Positions 1 through 8,987 are shown, numbered from the stretch's first letter. The stretch is 64,000 nt of DNA from Luteibacter sp. OK325 (GCF_003050935.1 NZ_QAOX01000003.1:452808-516807), one strand, 5' to 3'. Program-made: numbers and translations. Notes: generated by a model from the sequence alone, not told the origin.

Positions 1-889
1 GCCTCGCAAGCACAAGCGCCGTCTCTAACAAGTTCATCTGCACCTTCGGAATCATGACTGATGCTTCCAGAAAGCGCGCCCACGGGCCGGGAGCAAGAAG
101 CCTCTTTCCATCAAGTAATAGCCGGTACGTCTCAGACTGGAGAGCATGAGAGAATCGCAGCTCAACCATGCGGACGAGAATGCTCACTGCCGCGTCGAGG
201 CTCGGATGCAGAACGTCGCTATCGGCCGCCGAAACTGCACCTCCAGCCAAGCTCGACAGGCTCAGGGCGAGGGAGACTCCTGGCTCCTCTCCGACTTCGC
301 CGTCGAACGTGCGTACCGCTTCGGATAGCGATTCATACACCCGCCGGAGTCTCCGAATGCGCGTGTCTGGCTGGTCGATTGCGCTTAGCGCAGCCTGTGC
401 GTCGATAACACACCGAAGACAATCAGAGACATTTCCAGTTCGATAAAGAAGAACTCGAAGCAACTCCTTTCGGGCATTGTTCGCCGTTTCGATTGTCAGC
501 GCCTCGCGCGCGCAGTAGGGGATGATCCACTCCTCATCCACGTGCGCCAAGACCCTAGCGGCGTACTCTTTCGCCTCGCCGTCACCAAGAGTCTCTACAG
601 AGGGAGGCTCGTCAGTGAACAACCCGGAAGCCGCGCGAAAGACCTCAATCTCACGCCCGCGAGCAACTGCTGCCAAGCGGCCTAACATAGCTGCGGCGAA
701 GAGCTCTTCCTCCGCTGGCGCTGCTGACGCGAGATCTATGATCACCCCCACTACGGAAGCGAGGTCGTCGCCCTTAATGAGCTGTTGGATCTGCATTTGC
801 TTCATGGACTCTGTGAGCAGATCGTTGAGCGATTGCAGGTCATCCGCTTCACTAATCCGCCGGAGGCTCACTGCCGCAGCTTTCGTCAT
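1..889 (-). CDS. Unidentified protein, 3' end beyond window edge (partial)
   Basis: An open frame of at least 296 codons begins at ATG 887-889 and reaches the left edge without a stop. A GGGGA stretch lies about 6 bases before the ATG. I checked the reading frame codon by codon and found no stop. The predicted protein is mostly helical and rich in Leu, Ala, Glu and Asp, with no signal peptide, no membrane segment and no catalytic motif I can recognise. Base composition is lower in GC than the core genes after 6.9 kb and like the restriction-type cassette at 2.1-6.8 kb, so it probably belongs to the same island. It is transcribed away from that cassette. Function unknown. Confidence 0.7.
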   Translation of the reverse strand, partial: MTKAAAVSLRRISEADDLQSLNDLLTESMKQMQIQQLIKGDDLASVVGVIIDLASAAPAEEELFAAAMLGRLAAVARGREIEVFRAASGLFTDEPPSVETLGDGEAKEYAARVLAHVDEEWIIPYCAREALTIETANNARKELLRVLLYRTGNVSDCLRCVIDAQAALSAIDQPDTRIRRLRRVYESLSEAVRTFDGEVGEEPGVSLALSLSSLAGGAVSAADSDVLHPSLDAAVSILVRMVELRFSHALQSETYRLLLDGKRLLAPGPWARFLEASVMIPKVQMNLLETALVLAR

Positions 890-2081
890 TTGCTATCCCC
901 AGTAGCGTCGGTGCAAAAGATGCGTCGTAGGCGACCATCTCGGACGATTTTCCCATACATAGCCCTGACTGGCGCGCCCCTTCAATTGCGACCAGCCTAG
1001 GATGCTGGGATACTGTATCTGCTTCGTCTAAGCGACAGGGGCCACCTTGCCGAGTTCCGTTCGGCGAGCCCCTGTGGCAATCAAGCTATCGCCTCATCGT
1101 CGCCCTCGACCGAAATCGGGCGCTCGCGCGGACGCTAGTTGGGCCGCCAGATCCGTGCCGAACGTAGACGAATTCATCTCATACTTCTCTCTGTTTTGGC
1201 CTACCCGGCTCGACCGGACCTGGACGCGCGCCACGCGTGCTCCCTAAGCGCCTCTGACCCCGCCGCAAAGGTCATGGCGTATTCCACGAGAGACAAGCGG
1301 GCGAAGACCCATCCGCCCGTGACTCGCAGCGGATGTAGACGACACTTCCATGCCGAATTCACCTACAAATAGTTGCAGGACTTTTTGCAGATTGTCCAAC
1401 CGCCTTAGAACGCTGCGTGGCGCCCGCTCGCGAACGGCGGGGTAGTTAAGTGCTGCTGCGGAGGCATGCGAGCTCAGTTCATATGCATCTCGACCTCGCG
1501 GGAAGCCCGCGTTTGCAGTCCGAACACGTAATCGGCGCCGCCTCAAAGGCACGAAGTTTGTAGGTTGCGGCAGAGGCAAGGGCTAAACCCTACGCCCGGG
1601 AGCTTGTCGGGGCTACAAGGCAGTTTCACCGGCGGACGAATCCGAATAACTGCGGCTTGGTCCGCTGCGAAACGCCCCTATCGCGGCGCCGAGATTAATT
1701 AGCTGCCTGATTTGGATGGGGTTTTGAGATCGCTGGACGTTTTCCCAACAATTGCTCTTGCTCGAGCTTTGAATGTTGAGATACTTCTCTCTGAGACAGA
1801 AGGCGTTAACGTGATGGTCCGAAGACCTACCATGTCAACATGTGCGGGTTGAGGGGCTTCGATGGAGGAACTGGCGCCGAGATCGCGAGTCACTCAGTCG
1901 CGCCCGGGTACCACGACGATACGCCAAGCTTACGATGAGAAAGGGGCCTAAAGTTCTTGATCATCCTGCCGATGCCCGAGAATTGCCCTGGCGATTTTGC
2001 TTCAGGTCGACTCGTAGATTACGCACGCTCGTTGCGCAATCCAAAACGTAATGGTCTAGACAGTCCAATAGGAAGAAACGT
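890..2081. other. About 1.2 kb without a supported gene
   Basis: Several short open frames cross this stretch, the longest being 1244-1579 on the minus strand (about 111 codons) and 1699-1893. None has a convincing ribosome-binding site together with protein-like composition. A plus-strand stretch around 1702-1852 reads like a helix-rich protein fragment between two stops, so the region may hold decayed genes. It must also contain the promoter of the cassette starting at 2082, but I could not pick a -35/-10 pair with confidence. No tRNA, REP element or inverted-repeat terminus was seen. Confidence 0.4.
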
Positions 2082-3656
2082 ATGCAAGCGCAGGAGACCG
2101 AGTTTCAAACCGACTTTGCGGTTGGCCCCAGTGCAATTGGTGCGTATGCAAGACTGAGTTACACGATGTGGCACGCGCTCGCGGAGTTCATAGATAACTC
2201 CACGCAGAGTCGGAAGAATTACGATGGAATCGTCGACGAAGCGTTGAAGGATGAGGGGAGTCCTCTCGTCGTACAGATAACTTATTCGAAGCTCTTGCGG
2301 ACCATCATCATTGAAGACAATTCGATAGGAATGTCGCGTGAAGACCTGATCAATGCCCTTCGAATTGCTCATCCAACTGCAGACAGTAAAGGTCGATCAA
2401 AATACGGGATGGGCTTAAAAACCGCCGCTTGCTGGATCGGCAAGCGATGGGTAGTCGTCACGACCGAACTTACCGACGGCATGGAATACACGGCCACCAT
2501 CGATGTCGAGGCAGTAAGTCGAGGAGAGAAAATCCTAATAAAGGCGCGACCGATTGATCCCGGCACTCACTACACGCGCATCGAAATCGGCGAATTGAAC
2601 AGAACCATTCAAGGACGTACCGAGGAAAACATACGAAGCTACCTCGGGTCCATGTACAGGTTCGATCTTAAGGATGATCAACTTAAGCTTCTCTACAACG
2701 GCGATCCAATTAATCCTCCGGACGAGTTGGAGTTCGATACCGATGCGGCGGGAGCGCCCTATAAGCGCGATCTCCCAGCAAAGAAGATCGGAGAGCACCA
2801 CGTCAAGGGCTGGGTTGGAGTCCTGAAACGCGGTGGCCGAAAATACGGCGGATTTTCCATGTTCCAGAACAAGCGACAGATTCAGGGCTTCCCCAACGCT
2901 TGGAAGCCACGAAACATCTTCGGAGGAGTCGACGAGGAAGGGGCAAATAACCTCATATCTCAGAGGCTAATCGGTGTAATTGAACTCGACGGCTTCGACG
3001 TGAGCCACACCAAAGATGCAATTCTTTTTCGTGATGGTGAGCAAGAAGCACTTGAGGAGTTTCTCGAGCAGCAGACGAAGGACTATTGCGACTACGCAAG
3101 TAGGCGAAGGGGAACGACCGGCAAGCAGTGGAACCGTGACAAGGTACGCGACCTCATCAACGGTATGCGCGACGAATTCTCCACGGATGAGTTTAAGGAC
3201 GCCGCACAAGATGTCTTACCCCCGCTTGCTACGATTCTGGAGAACAACCGGAAGCAAGCTGATTCTGTAACCACAGATGAATCGGTCATCGAGGTTGAGG
3301 TTGTTCCGGGATTAAGAGTAGTCGTCGCACTGCAAGAGCGAAGTGAGAATGATCCTTACCTCACGATTACGACTGCGGCCGCGCCCGGAAAGATCTTTGT
3401 CATTATTAATAATCTACACCCGTATTACGCCGACATCGACTCACCCGACGCAAACGAGGAGTGCATACGCCAGTTCATTTACGATGCCATCGCTGAGTAC
3501 TTGGTTTCGAAGCAGACCGGCAAGGTCTCGCCTGAGTCGATGAGAAAGAAGAAAGACAGCCTACTTAGGGCGAAGTCCGTTCGCGGGGCGAATTTGGCAG
3601 ATGCCGTCCGCTCAGGGCACGTAGATCTCGGTGACGTCCTGTCGGACGAGCCATGA
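2082..3656 (+). CDS. MORC/MutL-like GHKL ATPase of a restriction-type cassette
   Basis: This 524-residue protein has the ATP-binding Bergerat fold of the GHKL superfamily in its first 120 residues: an N box with E35 and D38-N39, a second motif D79-N-S-I-G83-M, and a glycine loop G104-R-S-K-Y-G109-M-G111. Order and spacing fit the MutL/MORC/Hsp90 group rather than a sensor kinase, since there is no phosphorylated-His domain or membrane segment. The middle part (about 130-330) resembles the transducer domain of such ATPases. Prokaryotic MORC-like ATPases are known next to helicases, nucleases and methylases in restriction-like loci. The start is fixed by AGGAAG 7 bases before ATG. Its stop overlaps the next start as ATGA. 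The family is clear; the mechanism is inferred. Confidence 0.82.
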   Translation: MQAQETEFQTDFAVGPSAIGAYARLSYTMWHALAEFIDNSTQSRKNYDGIVDEALKDEGSPLVVQITYSKLLRTIIIEDNSIGMSREDLINALRIAHPTADSKGRSKYGMGLKTAACWIGKRWVVVTTELTDGMEYTATIDVEAVSRGEKILIKARPIDPGTHYTRIEIGELNRTIQGRTEENIRSYLGSMYRFDLKDDQLKLLYNGDPINPPDELEFDTDAAGAPYKRDLPAKKIGEHHVKGWVGVLKRGGRKYGGFSMFQNKRQIQGFPNAWKPRNIFGGVDEEGANNLISQRLIGVIELDGFDVSHTKDAILFRDGEQEALEEFLEQQTKDYCDYASRRRGTTGKQWNRDKVRDLINGMRDEFSTDEFKDAAQDVLPPLATILENNRKQADSVTTDESVIEVEVVPGLRVVVALQERSENDPYLTITTAAAPGKIFVIINNLHPYYADIDSPDANEECIRQFIYDAIAEYLVSKQTGKVSPESMRKKKDSLLRAKSVRGANLADAVRSGHVDLGDVLSDEP

Positions 3657-4810
3657 CTGATGAGTTCCGCCTAAGGAGATGGCAGACCGAGGCAATCGCT
3701 AGATGGACCGCAAACGGCAATCGGGGAATTGCCAGCGTGGTGACAGGCGGAGGCAAGACAATTTTTGCGCTCGCATGCCTCCGCAGATCACATTGTGAGA
3801 CAGCCCTGATTCTTGTTCCCACCATTGCTCTCGCCGAACAATGGTGGGAAGAGTGCGCCGCCTTCCTCGAGATACCGCGAGATGACATAAAGATCCTCAC
3901 TGGAAGGAACGGCATTCAGCGCGGCACCGTGAATATCGCCGTTCTCAACACCGCGGCTAAGCTCCCTACGACGACGAACGCGGGGACCCTCATGCTTGTG
4001 GTCGACGAGTGTCACAAAGCGGCGAGCCCGCTGTTTAAAAACGCTCTCGAGATCCCGAACAATGCTTCGCTGGGCCTTTCCGCAACGCCAGAGCGGCAGT
4101 ACGACGACGGGCTACTTGACATACTAATTCCAAAACTTGGCCCGATTGTTTATACATACGACTATCGAGACGCGATGAGGGACGAAGTTATCGTCCCGTT
4201 CACTCTTCAAAACGTCGTATTCGATCTTGAGGACGATAGGGAGGTTGAGTTTAGGCGGCTCAGCCGCGCGATCGCTACGTCCATATCCAAGAACGGGCCG
4301 GATGCCGAGGCATCCGTTGCTCTGATGCTCAAGCGAGCACGAGTGGTCAATCAAAGCCCTCGTCGGGTGGAGTTGGCACTGCGCATTGCGGCGTCGCACA
4401 GACTCAATAAGATCCTCGTATTCCATGAAGACATCGAGGCATGCGGGGTCATTGATGAAGTTCTTCGAGCAAATGGCATCCGCTCGGGGATATACCACTC
4501 GCGCCTGCCCTTGGGCGACCGAGGTTCGGTGCTTCATCACTATCGTACCGGCTCTATAACGTCGCTGGTAACTTGTCGGGCCCTCGATGAGGGCTTCAAT
4601 GTCCCGGACACCGAGATTGGCATTATCGCAGCGAGCACCGCGACACGCAGACAGCGGATACAACGATTGGGGCGCGTACTTCGGCCTGCAGAAGGGAAAA
4701 GCAGCGCCGTTATCTACACGCTGGCGGCAACGCGGGGCGAGATAGATCGGCTCAAGCTCGAGGAGCAAGACCTAAGCGACATAGCAAACGTCAGCTGGAG
4801 CCGCGCATGA
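3653..4810 (+). CDS. SF2 DNA helicase of the MORC cassette
   Basis: A compact 385-residue superfamily II helicase. Visible motifs: a Q-motif-like WQTEAI (10-15), Walker A T31GGGKT36, the DECH box at 118-121, SATPE near 143, and an arginine-finger motif VI reading QRLGRVLR near 338. This is the two-RecA-domain core found in HsdR-type and XPB-like enzymes, with almost no extra domains. It should use ATP to translocate on or open double-stranded DNA. It starts inside the stop codon of the ATPase gene and its own stop overlaps the nuclease start, so the three are probably translated as a coupled set and may form a complex. No nuclease domain is fused; that role falls to the next gene. Confidence 0.88.
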   Translation: MTDEFRLRRWQTEAIARWTANGNRGIASVVTGGGKTIFALACLRRSHCETALILVPTIALAEQWWEECAAFLEIPRDDIKILTGRNGIQRGTVNIAVLNTAAKLPTTTNAGTLMLVVDECHKAASPLFKNALEIPNNASLGLSATPERQYDDGLLDILIPKLGPIVYTYDYRDAMRDEVIVPFTLQNVVFDLEDDREVEFRRLSRAIATSISKNGPDAEASVALMLKRARVVNQSPRRVELALRIAASHRLNKILVFHEDIEACGVIDEVLRANGIRSGIYHSRLPLGDRGSVLHHYRTGSITSLVTCRALDEGFNVPDTEIGIIAASTATRRQRIQRLGRVLRPAEGKSSAVIYTLAATRGEIDRLKLEEQDLSDIANVSWSRA

Positions 4811-5589
4811 AGACCCTTGTACTGTGCAACCCGCAAGGTCGGGAGGTCGTAGCGCAGATTGATCCTGACCGCTTCGCGGAAGACCAGTTCGAGCATTATG
4901 TAGTAACTGCACTGTGTGCTGCGTACTCAGACTATCACTGCATGACTTTTGGAGGAGCCACGTTCATCTATCAGGGAGATCGCCGCCGACCAGACCTAGC
5001 ATTAGTCGCCAAGGATTATTCGCACTGGTTTGTGATCGAGGTTGAACTTCATTCGCACTCATTCCAGAACCACGTACTGCCTCAAGCTAGATGCTTCGCC
5101 CTAGGTGAACCGGAGGCGTCCTGTGCAACTTCGATGGCTGCCGGCCTAGGCATTGAACGAGCCCAAGCTGAGACGATTGTGTCATTGGTTCCGCGGGCGG
5201 CTGCTGTAGTTTCCAACCGGTGGAGTCGGTCGTGGGCGACGTCGCTCAAAGCTCTCACGTGCCAAATGCTAGCTGTCAATGTGTTCGGTAGTAGCCCCGC
5301 GGCGCCTCATCTCGAGATCAGTGGAAGCTTGAGCTGCTTTGAATACAGCATCGGCTTTGGCATTTACAACGCGAAGGACAAATCGATACGACTCAGCAAA
5401 TCAGTGAAGTTGTCGATTGGAACAATTCAGATCATTGACAATCGTGGATTTCCTGCGATGTGGGTATCGAGGCAAACTGCAAATCATCTATGGCTGTCAA
5501 AATTGGAGGGCACGCCCGACATTCCGGACAATAGCCACATTCAAATCGTTCGCGACGTGTCTAATCGCTTCATTCTTCGGATTCCCTAG
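4807..5589 (+). CDS. Putative PD-(D/E)XK-type restriction nuclease
   Basis: A 260-residue protein with no obvious full-length family match from memory. Residues 61-82 carry the pattern R-P-D63-L-A-L, then about 14 residues later a hydrophobic strand ending I-E78-V-E80-L, as in the core of PD-(D/E)XK nucleases. The usual final Lys is Glu here, an ExE variant also present in BamHI-type enzymes. An acidic residue in the preceding helix (E29) and a Gln in the following helix (Q93) fit the fold. Position after an ATPase and helicase and opposite a methyltransferase makes a DNA-cleaving subunit the best reading. The second half has no recognisable motif and may bind DNA. Nuclease activity is an inference from motif and context. 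Confidence 0.6.
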   Translation: MKTLVLCNPQGREVVAQIDPDRFAEDQFEHYVVTALCAAYSDYHCMTFGGATFIYQGDRRRPDLALVAKDYSHWFVIEVELHSHSFQNHVLPQARCFALGEPEASCATSMAAGLGIERAQAETIVSLVPRAAAVVSNRWSRSWATSLKALTCQMLAVNVFGSSPAAPHLEISGSLSCFEYSIGFGIYNAKDKSIRLSKSVKLSIGTIQIIDNRGFPAMWVSRQTANHLWLSKLEGTPDIPDNSHIQIVRDVSNRFILRIP

Positions 5590-6788
5590 CCTGGCACATA
5601 GCTCTTCGGCGGCGGCTTTCCACCGAATGAGTCCAGTTTGACCGCCTCAGCTTCCTTGCTAACCGGCAAGATTGTCGGAACGGTGTAAACACCGCTTTCC
5701 TTAGACACCGCCTTGTCACCTGCCGCCGCCTGAAACCTGCCCAGCGCTCCGAGCAGATAGTCCTCGACAATCTCACCGCAGATCCATTTCCGACCCAGGC
5801 TCTCGGCTGCCTCGCCAGTCACGCAGGAACCACCGAACGGGTCTAGAACGGTATCTCCTCGATCGGTCAGCATTCGAATAAAGAAATCGGGGAGCGTCCT
5901 AGGAAAGCGCGCTGGGTGCGCTTTGATGCCCATCTCTCTGCAGAACTGCTGATAGGAGTCATCCGATACAGTATTGGGCGCCGCAATCAAGTTAGGCGGG
6001 ATTGCACCGCCGTTGTCCCTACCCCAGGTCTCGGAGACGACATGACCAGACGGGCGAGGACCTGAGTTGTACCCATTTTTGAATAGAGCCTGTTGAGACT
6101 TGCCGTATGGCGTTAGCACCCTTCGATTGCTCGCCTTAGGCCATGGCGTAGGCGATAACCACCACACTGGGTTCACCGCGTCTTTCACTCGGAGACGTCT
6201 AATATTCACCCATTCAGCGGGGGCCGGCATTCGGGCAGGGTTCCACCAGTAGAAGTCCTGAGCGAGATAAAAGCCGTACTCCTCGCAAAGCATAGCGAGC
6301 AGTTCAAACTGATAGAGACTCTTCGCCGGCATCCCCTCGAGCCATGCCGGGCCAATATCAATTACCAGGCTACCTGTTGGCTTGAGTACTCGCTTCATCC
6401 CCTCTGCGAATGGCCTGAACCATTCCAGATATCTGTGAGCAGGCTCGTTTCCGTACTTCTTCTTACGAATCAAGCCGAAGGGCGGAGACGTCATGATCAA
6501 GTCGACAGACTGCTTCTTTAGCGTCGATTGCATCAGCATCCGACTGTCGCCCAGGTACATCCGACCGCGTCCTTCGTGCCACCATAAATCGGGTGGATCA
6601 CAGCCCTCTGCCTGCCACGAGGGAACAGCAGCCGGGGCGCTCTCTGTGTGCTCGGATACCCAACTCTGAAGCAACGCTTCAACGTCCGAAAATCCGTTGT
6701 TGGACGCCATGAGCTTTAGGCGACGAACCTCCTCCGACGAAAGGCGAAGGCTCACAGCCCGCGTTCTACCTGATTCCTTTTTGCTCAT
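5586..6788 (-). CDS. Beta-class DNA methyltransferase, probably N4-cytosine
   Basis: A 400-residue site-specific DNA methyltransferase that should protect host DNA from the neighbouring nuclease. The catalytic motif T100-S-P-P-F104 comes before the AdoMet-binding motif D316-P-F-G-G-S-C-V-T-G, the order that defines the beta class; SPPF rather than DPPY points to N4-methylcytosine. The stretch between them should hold target recognition. Residues 10-45 look like a ribbon-helix-helix DNA-binding segment. I chose ATG 6786-6788 because the conserved part begins just after it; an in-frame start at 6869 would add 27 poorly protein-like residues. It converges with the nuclease gene and the two stop codons overlap (5586-5589). 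The 161 bases between its start and nrdJb hold no other gene. Confidence 0.88.
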   Translation of the reverse strand: MSKKESGRTRAVSLRLSSEEVRRLKLMASNNGFSDVEALLQSWVSEHTESAPAAVPSWQAEGCDPPDLWWHEGRGRMYLGDSRMLMQSTLKKQSVDLIMTSPPFGLIRKKKYGNEPAHRYLEWFRPFAEGMKRVLKPTGSLVIDIGPAWLEGMPAKSLYQFELLAMLCEEYGFYLAQDFYWWNPARMPAPAEWVNIRRLRVKDAVNPVWWLSPTPWPKASNRRVLTPYGKSQQALFKNGYNSGPRPSGHVVSETWGRDNGGAIPPNLIAAPNTVSDDSYQQFCREMGIKAHPARFPRTLPDFFIRMLTDRGDTVLDPFGGSCVTGEAAESLGRKWICGEIVEDYLLGALGRFQAAAGDKAVSKESGVYTVPTILPVSKEAEAVKLDSFGGKPPPKSYVPG

Positions 6789-6949
6789 CACGTACCAGAT
6801 GCGAGTTAGAGGCGGCATAGTTACCGCGTTTACCCGCAAACGGGCACGACGCATAGCTCCCCAGGCCAAAGTTTAGTGAGGAGCAAGCTAAGAGGTAAAG
6901 ACAAACCAGTCGCTGCACGCGACCAGCAACCGCTATTAGCAGCGTACCA

Positions 6950-7735
6950 TCACCCGCACTTCGAATACCCACAATTCAAACAAGTCTGACACCCGTCCAT
7001 CAGCACCAACGCCTGCGTATTGCACTTAGCGCAGAGGGTGGCGCCAGCTGGGAAGCCTGATGCGTTCATGTGGGCCGCTTCTGCGGCGGCCTGAGAAGCA
7101 TCGCCGGCGGAGCCGGCTCCTACAGGGGCTGCTGCGGTAGCGGCGGCCGGCGTTGCGGGCTTGGCGGCTTTTTCGTAGGCGGCACGCTTCTCGGCGATGA
7201 GTGCGCGGGTCGCGTCGCTCATTTCCGGGTCGTGGATCAGGCCGATCGACTTCATGTGCTGCTCGACCACGGCGCCGATCTCGGCGACGATGCTCGGCAT
7301 GTAGACGCCGCCGGCCTTGAAGTAGCCGCCTCGCGGATCGAAAACGGCCTTGAGCTCTTCAACAATAAACGTCACGTCGCCACCCTTGCGGAAGACGGCG
7401 GACAAAATTCGGGTGAGCGCCACGATCCACTGGAAGTGGTCCATGTTCTTCGAGTTGATGAACAGCTCGAAGGGACGGCGCATTTCGTGTTTGGTACCGG
7501 CGTTCAGGACGATATCGTTAACCGTCACGTACAGCGCATGCTCGAAGAGCGGCGACTTGATCTTGTACGTGCTGCCGACGAGGGTCTCCGGTCGTTCCAG
7601 GCTTTCGTGCATCTGGATGACTTCGGCCACGGGCGCGGCTTCTTTCACCGGCACGGGCGCGGGGGCCGGAGCGGCCTTGTCTTCGGGCTTAACGACGTTA
7701 TAGCCCTTGATCTTCTTTTCGATCTTGATCGCCAT
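6950..7735 (-). CDS. nrdJb: Small subunit of split class II ribonucleotide reductase (NrdJb)
   Basis: This 261-residue protein holds the part of vitamin-B12-dependent ribonucleotide reductase that is fused to the catalytic chain in most bacteria but separate in pseudomonads and xanthomonads. The last 30 residues carry the redox cysteines, a C-x2-C pair followed by C-x2-C-x2-CG-x-SKC, which should re-reduce the active site of NrdJa after each turnover. A flexible Ala/Pro-rich linker lies at about 20-35 and another Ala-rich one at about 190-225. AGAGAAGAG precedes the ATG. It is the last gene of the nrdJa operon, separated from nrdJa by the histone-like gene. Its 3' end is intact, so the adjacent island did not disrupt it. 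Confidence 0.85.
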   Translation of the reverse strand: MAIKIEKKIKGYNVVKPEDKAAPAPAPVPVKEAAPVAEVIQMHESLERPETLVGSTYKIKSPLFEHALYVTVNDIVLNAGTKHEMRRPFELFINSKNMDHFQWIVALTRILSAVFRKGGDVTFIVEELKAVFDPRGGYFKAGGVYMPSIVAEIGAVVEQHMKSIGLIHDPEMSDATRALIAEKRAAYEKAAKPATPAAATAAAPVGAGSAGDASQAAAEAAHMNASGFPAGATLCAKCNTQALVLMDGCQTCLNCGYSKCG

Positions 7736-7755
7736 GACTCTTCTCTTATTAGGTA

Positions 7756-7784
7756 TCCCACCCGGCGCCTGGCGCCGGGTGGGA
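7756..7784 (-). promoter_or_regulatory. Perfect 14-bp hairpin between histone-like gene and nrdJb
   Basis: Bases 7756-7769 and 7771-7784 are exact inverted repeats (TCCCACCCGGCGCC and its complement) around a single base. In the operon transcript this makes a very stable GC-rich hairpin 20 bases before nrdJb. No U-run follows, so it is not a classical terminator; it could be a processing or partial-attenuation element that sets the subunit ratio. The role is inferred. Confidence 0.6.
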
Positions 7785-7794
7785 TGGGTGCTAC

Positions 7795-8967
7795 TTACTT
7801 ACGACGGCCACGAACGGCGCTCTTGCGTGCCGCCGTACGACCGGTCTTGCTGGCAGTGGACCTCTTGACCGCCTTGGGGGCGGTCTTCTTGCTGGCGGCC
7901 TTGCGGACCGTCTTCTTTACAGCTGCGACGCGACCGGCGCTCTTGCGAGCTACCTTGGCCACGCCCTTCTTGACGGCCTTACGAGCCGTCGAGACCTTCT
8001 TCGCAACGCGACCGGCAGCCTTCTTGACCGTCTTGCGGACGGCGGCGGCCTTCTTCACGACGCGACCGGCTGCCTTGCGGACAACCTTCTTGACTGCTGC
8101 TGCCTTACGGGTCGAACCCTTCTTGGCGGCGGCCTTCTTGGAAGCGACCTTCTTGGCGACCTTGGCAACCTTCTTCGAGGCTACCTTGCGAACCGGTGCC
8201 TTCTTGACGGCCTTCTTCACCGCTGCCTTCTTGACCGCGACTTTCTTCACGGCCTTCTTGGCAACCTTCTTGGCGGCAACCTTCTTGACCGCAGCCTTCT
8301 TAACGGCAGTCTTCTTGGCCGGTGCCTTCTTGGCTACTGCTTTCTTGGCCGGAGCCTTCTTAGCAGCAACCTTCTTCACAGCGGCCTTCTTGACCGCCTT
8401 CTTAGCCGAAGCCTTCTTGGCAGCAACCTTGGTCGGCGCAGCCTTCTTCGAAGCAGCCTTCTTACCAGCCGCCTTCTTCGGAGCAGCCTTCACCGCCGCC
8501 TTCTTGGCCGGAGCCTTCTTGGCAGCCGCAGCAGCCTTCTTCGGCGCAGCCTTCTTAGCAGCGGCCTTCTTCGGCGCCGCTTCAGCAGGTGCAGCCTTAG
8601 CCGGAGCCTTGCGAGTTGCCTTCTTCGCAGCCTTCTTAGCCGGAGCCGGCGTCTCCACCGGGGCAACCTCGACAACAGCCGCCTTCTTCACTGCCGGCTT
8701 GCGAGCCTTCTTGACGACGACCGGAGCCGGCTCCGACACGAAGTCGGGCTCGCCCAGATCACGTTCAACCGGAGCTGCTTCGACCGGAGCCGGGGTCGGC
8801 TCGATGGTCTTGATGGCGACCGGCTTACGCTTGACGACTTTCTTTGCGACGACCGGCGACGGCGTCACTTCAGCGGCGACATTCGTCTCCGCTTCGGGCG
8901 TCTCGACGGTGTCATTGGTGTCGATATCGGGCAGCTCACCCTCGACAACCTGGTTTTCGTTGGACAT
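7795..8967 (-). CDS. Histone H1-like Lys/Ala-rich nucleoid protein
   Basis: A 390-residue protein with two parts. The first 100 or so residues are acidic and Val/Pro/Glu-rich. The rest is almost only Lys and Ala with some Val, Pro and Arg, in loose repeats such as AAKKAPAKKA and VKKAAVKK, ending in an Arg-rich tail. This is the make-up of eukaryotic H1 C-tails and of bacterial Hc1/AlgP-like proteins, which bind and compact DNA. It sits inside the nrdJ operon: its start is 20 bases after the nrdJa stop, with GAGAGGG before ATG. Long tandem Lys/Ala codons make length change by slippage likely. A link between nucleotide reduction and DNA packing is suggested only by position. Confidence 0.8.
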   Translation of the reverse strand: MSNENQVVEGELPDIDTNDTVETPEAETNVAAEVTPSPVVAKKVVKRKPVAIKTIEPTPAPVEAAPVERDLGEPDFVSEPAPVVVKKARKPAVKKAAVVEVAPVETPAPAKKAAKKATRKAPAKAAPAEAAPKKAAAKKAAPKKAAAAAKKAPAKKAAVKAAPKKAAGKKAASKKAAPTKVAAKKASAKKAVKKAAVKKVAAKKAPAKKAVAKKAPAKKTAVKKAAVKKVAAKKVAKKAVKKVAVKKAAVKKAVKKAPVRKVASKKVAKVAKKVASKKAAAKKGSTRKAAAVKKVVRKAAGRVVKKAAAVRKTVKKAAGRVAKKVSTARKAVKKGVAKVARKSAGRVAAVKKTVRKAASKKTAPKAVKRSTASKTGRTAARKSAVRGRRK

Positions 8968-8987
8968 GTTTTTCCCTCTCCGCGGGG

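Noticed and set aside
1244..1579. Minus-strand open frame of 111 codons
   Set aside because: No ribosome-binding site, Arg-rich shadow-like N-terminus and no recognisable domain. At most a decayed fragment.
6789..6949. Integration site at the island's right border
   Set aside because: No tRNA, direct repeat or integrase gene was found near the border. The left border is outside the window, so the mode of entry stays open.
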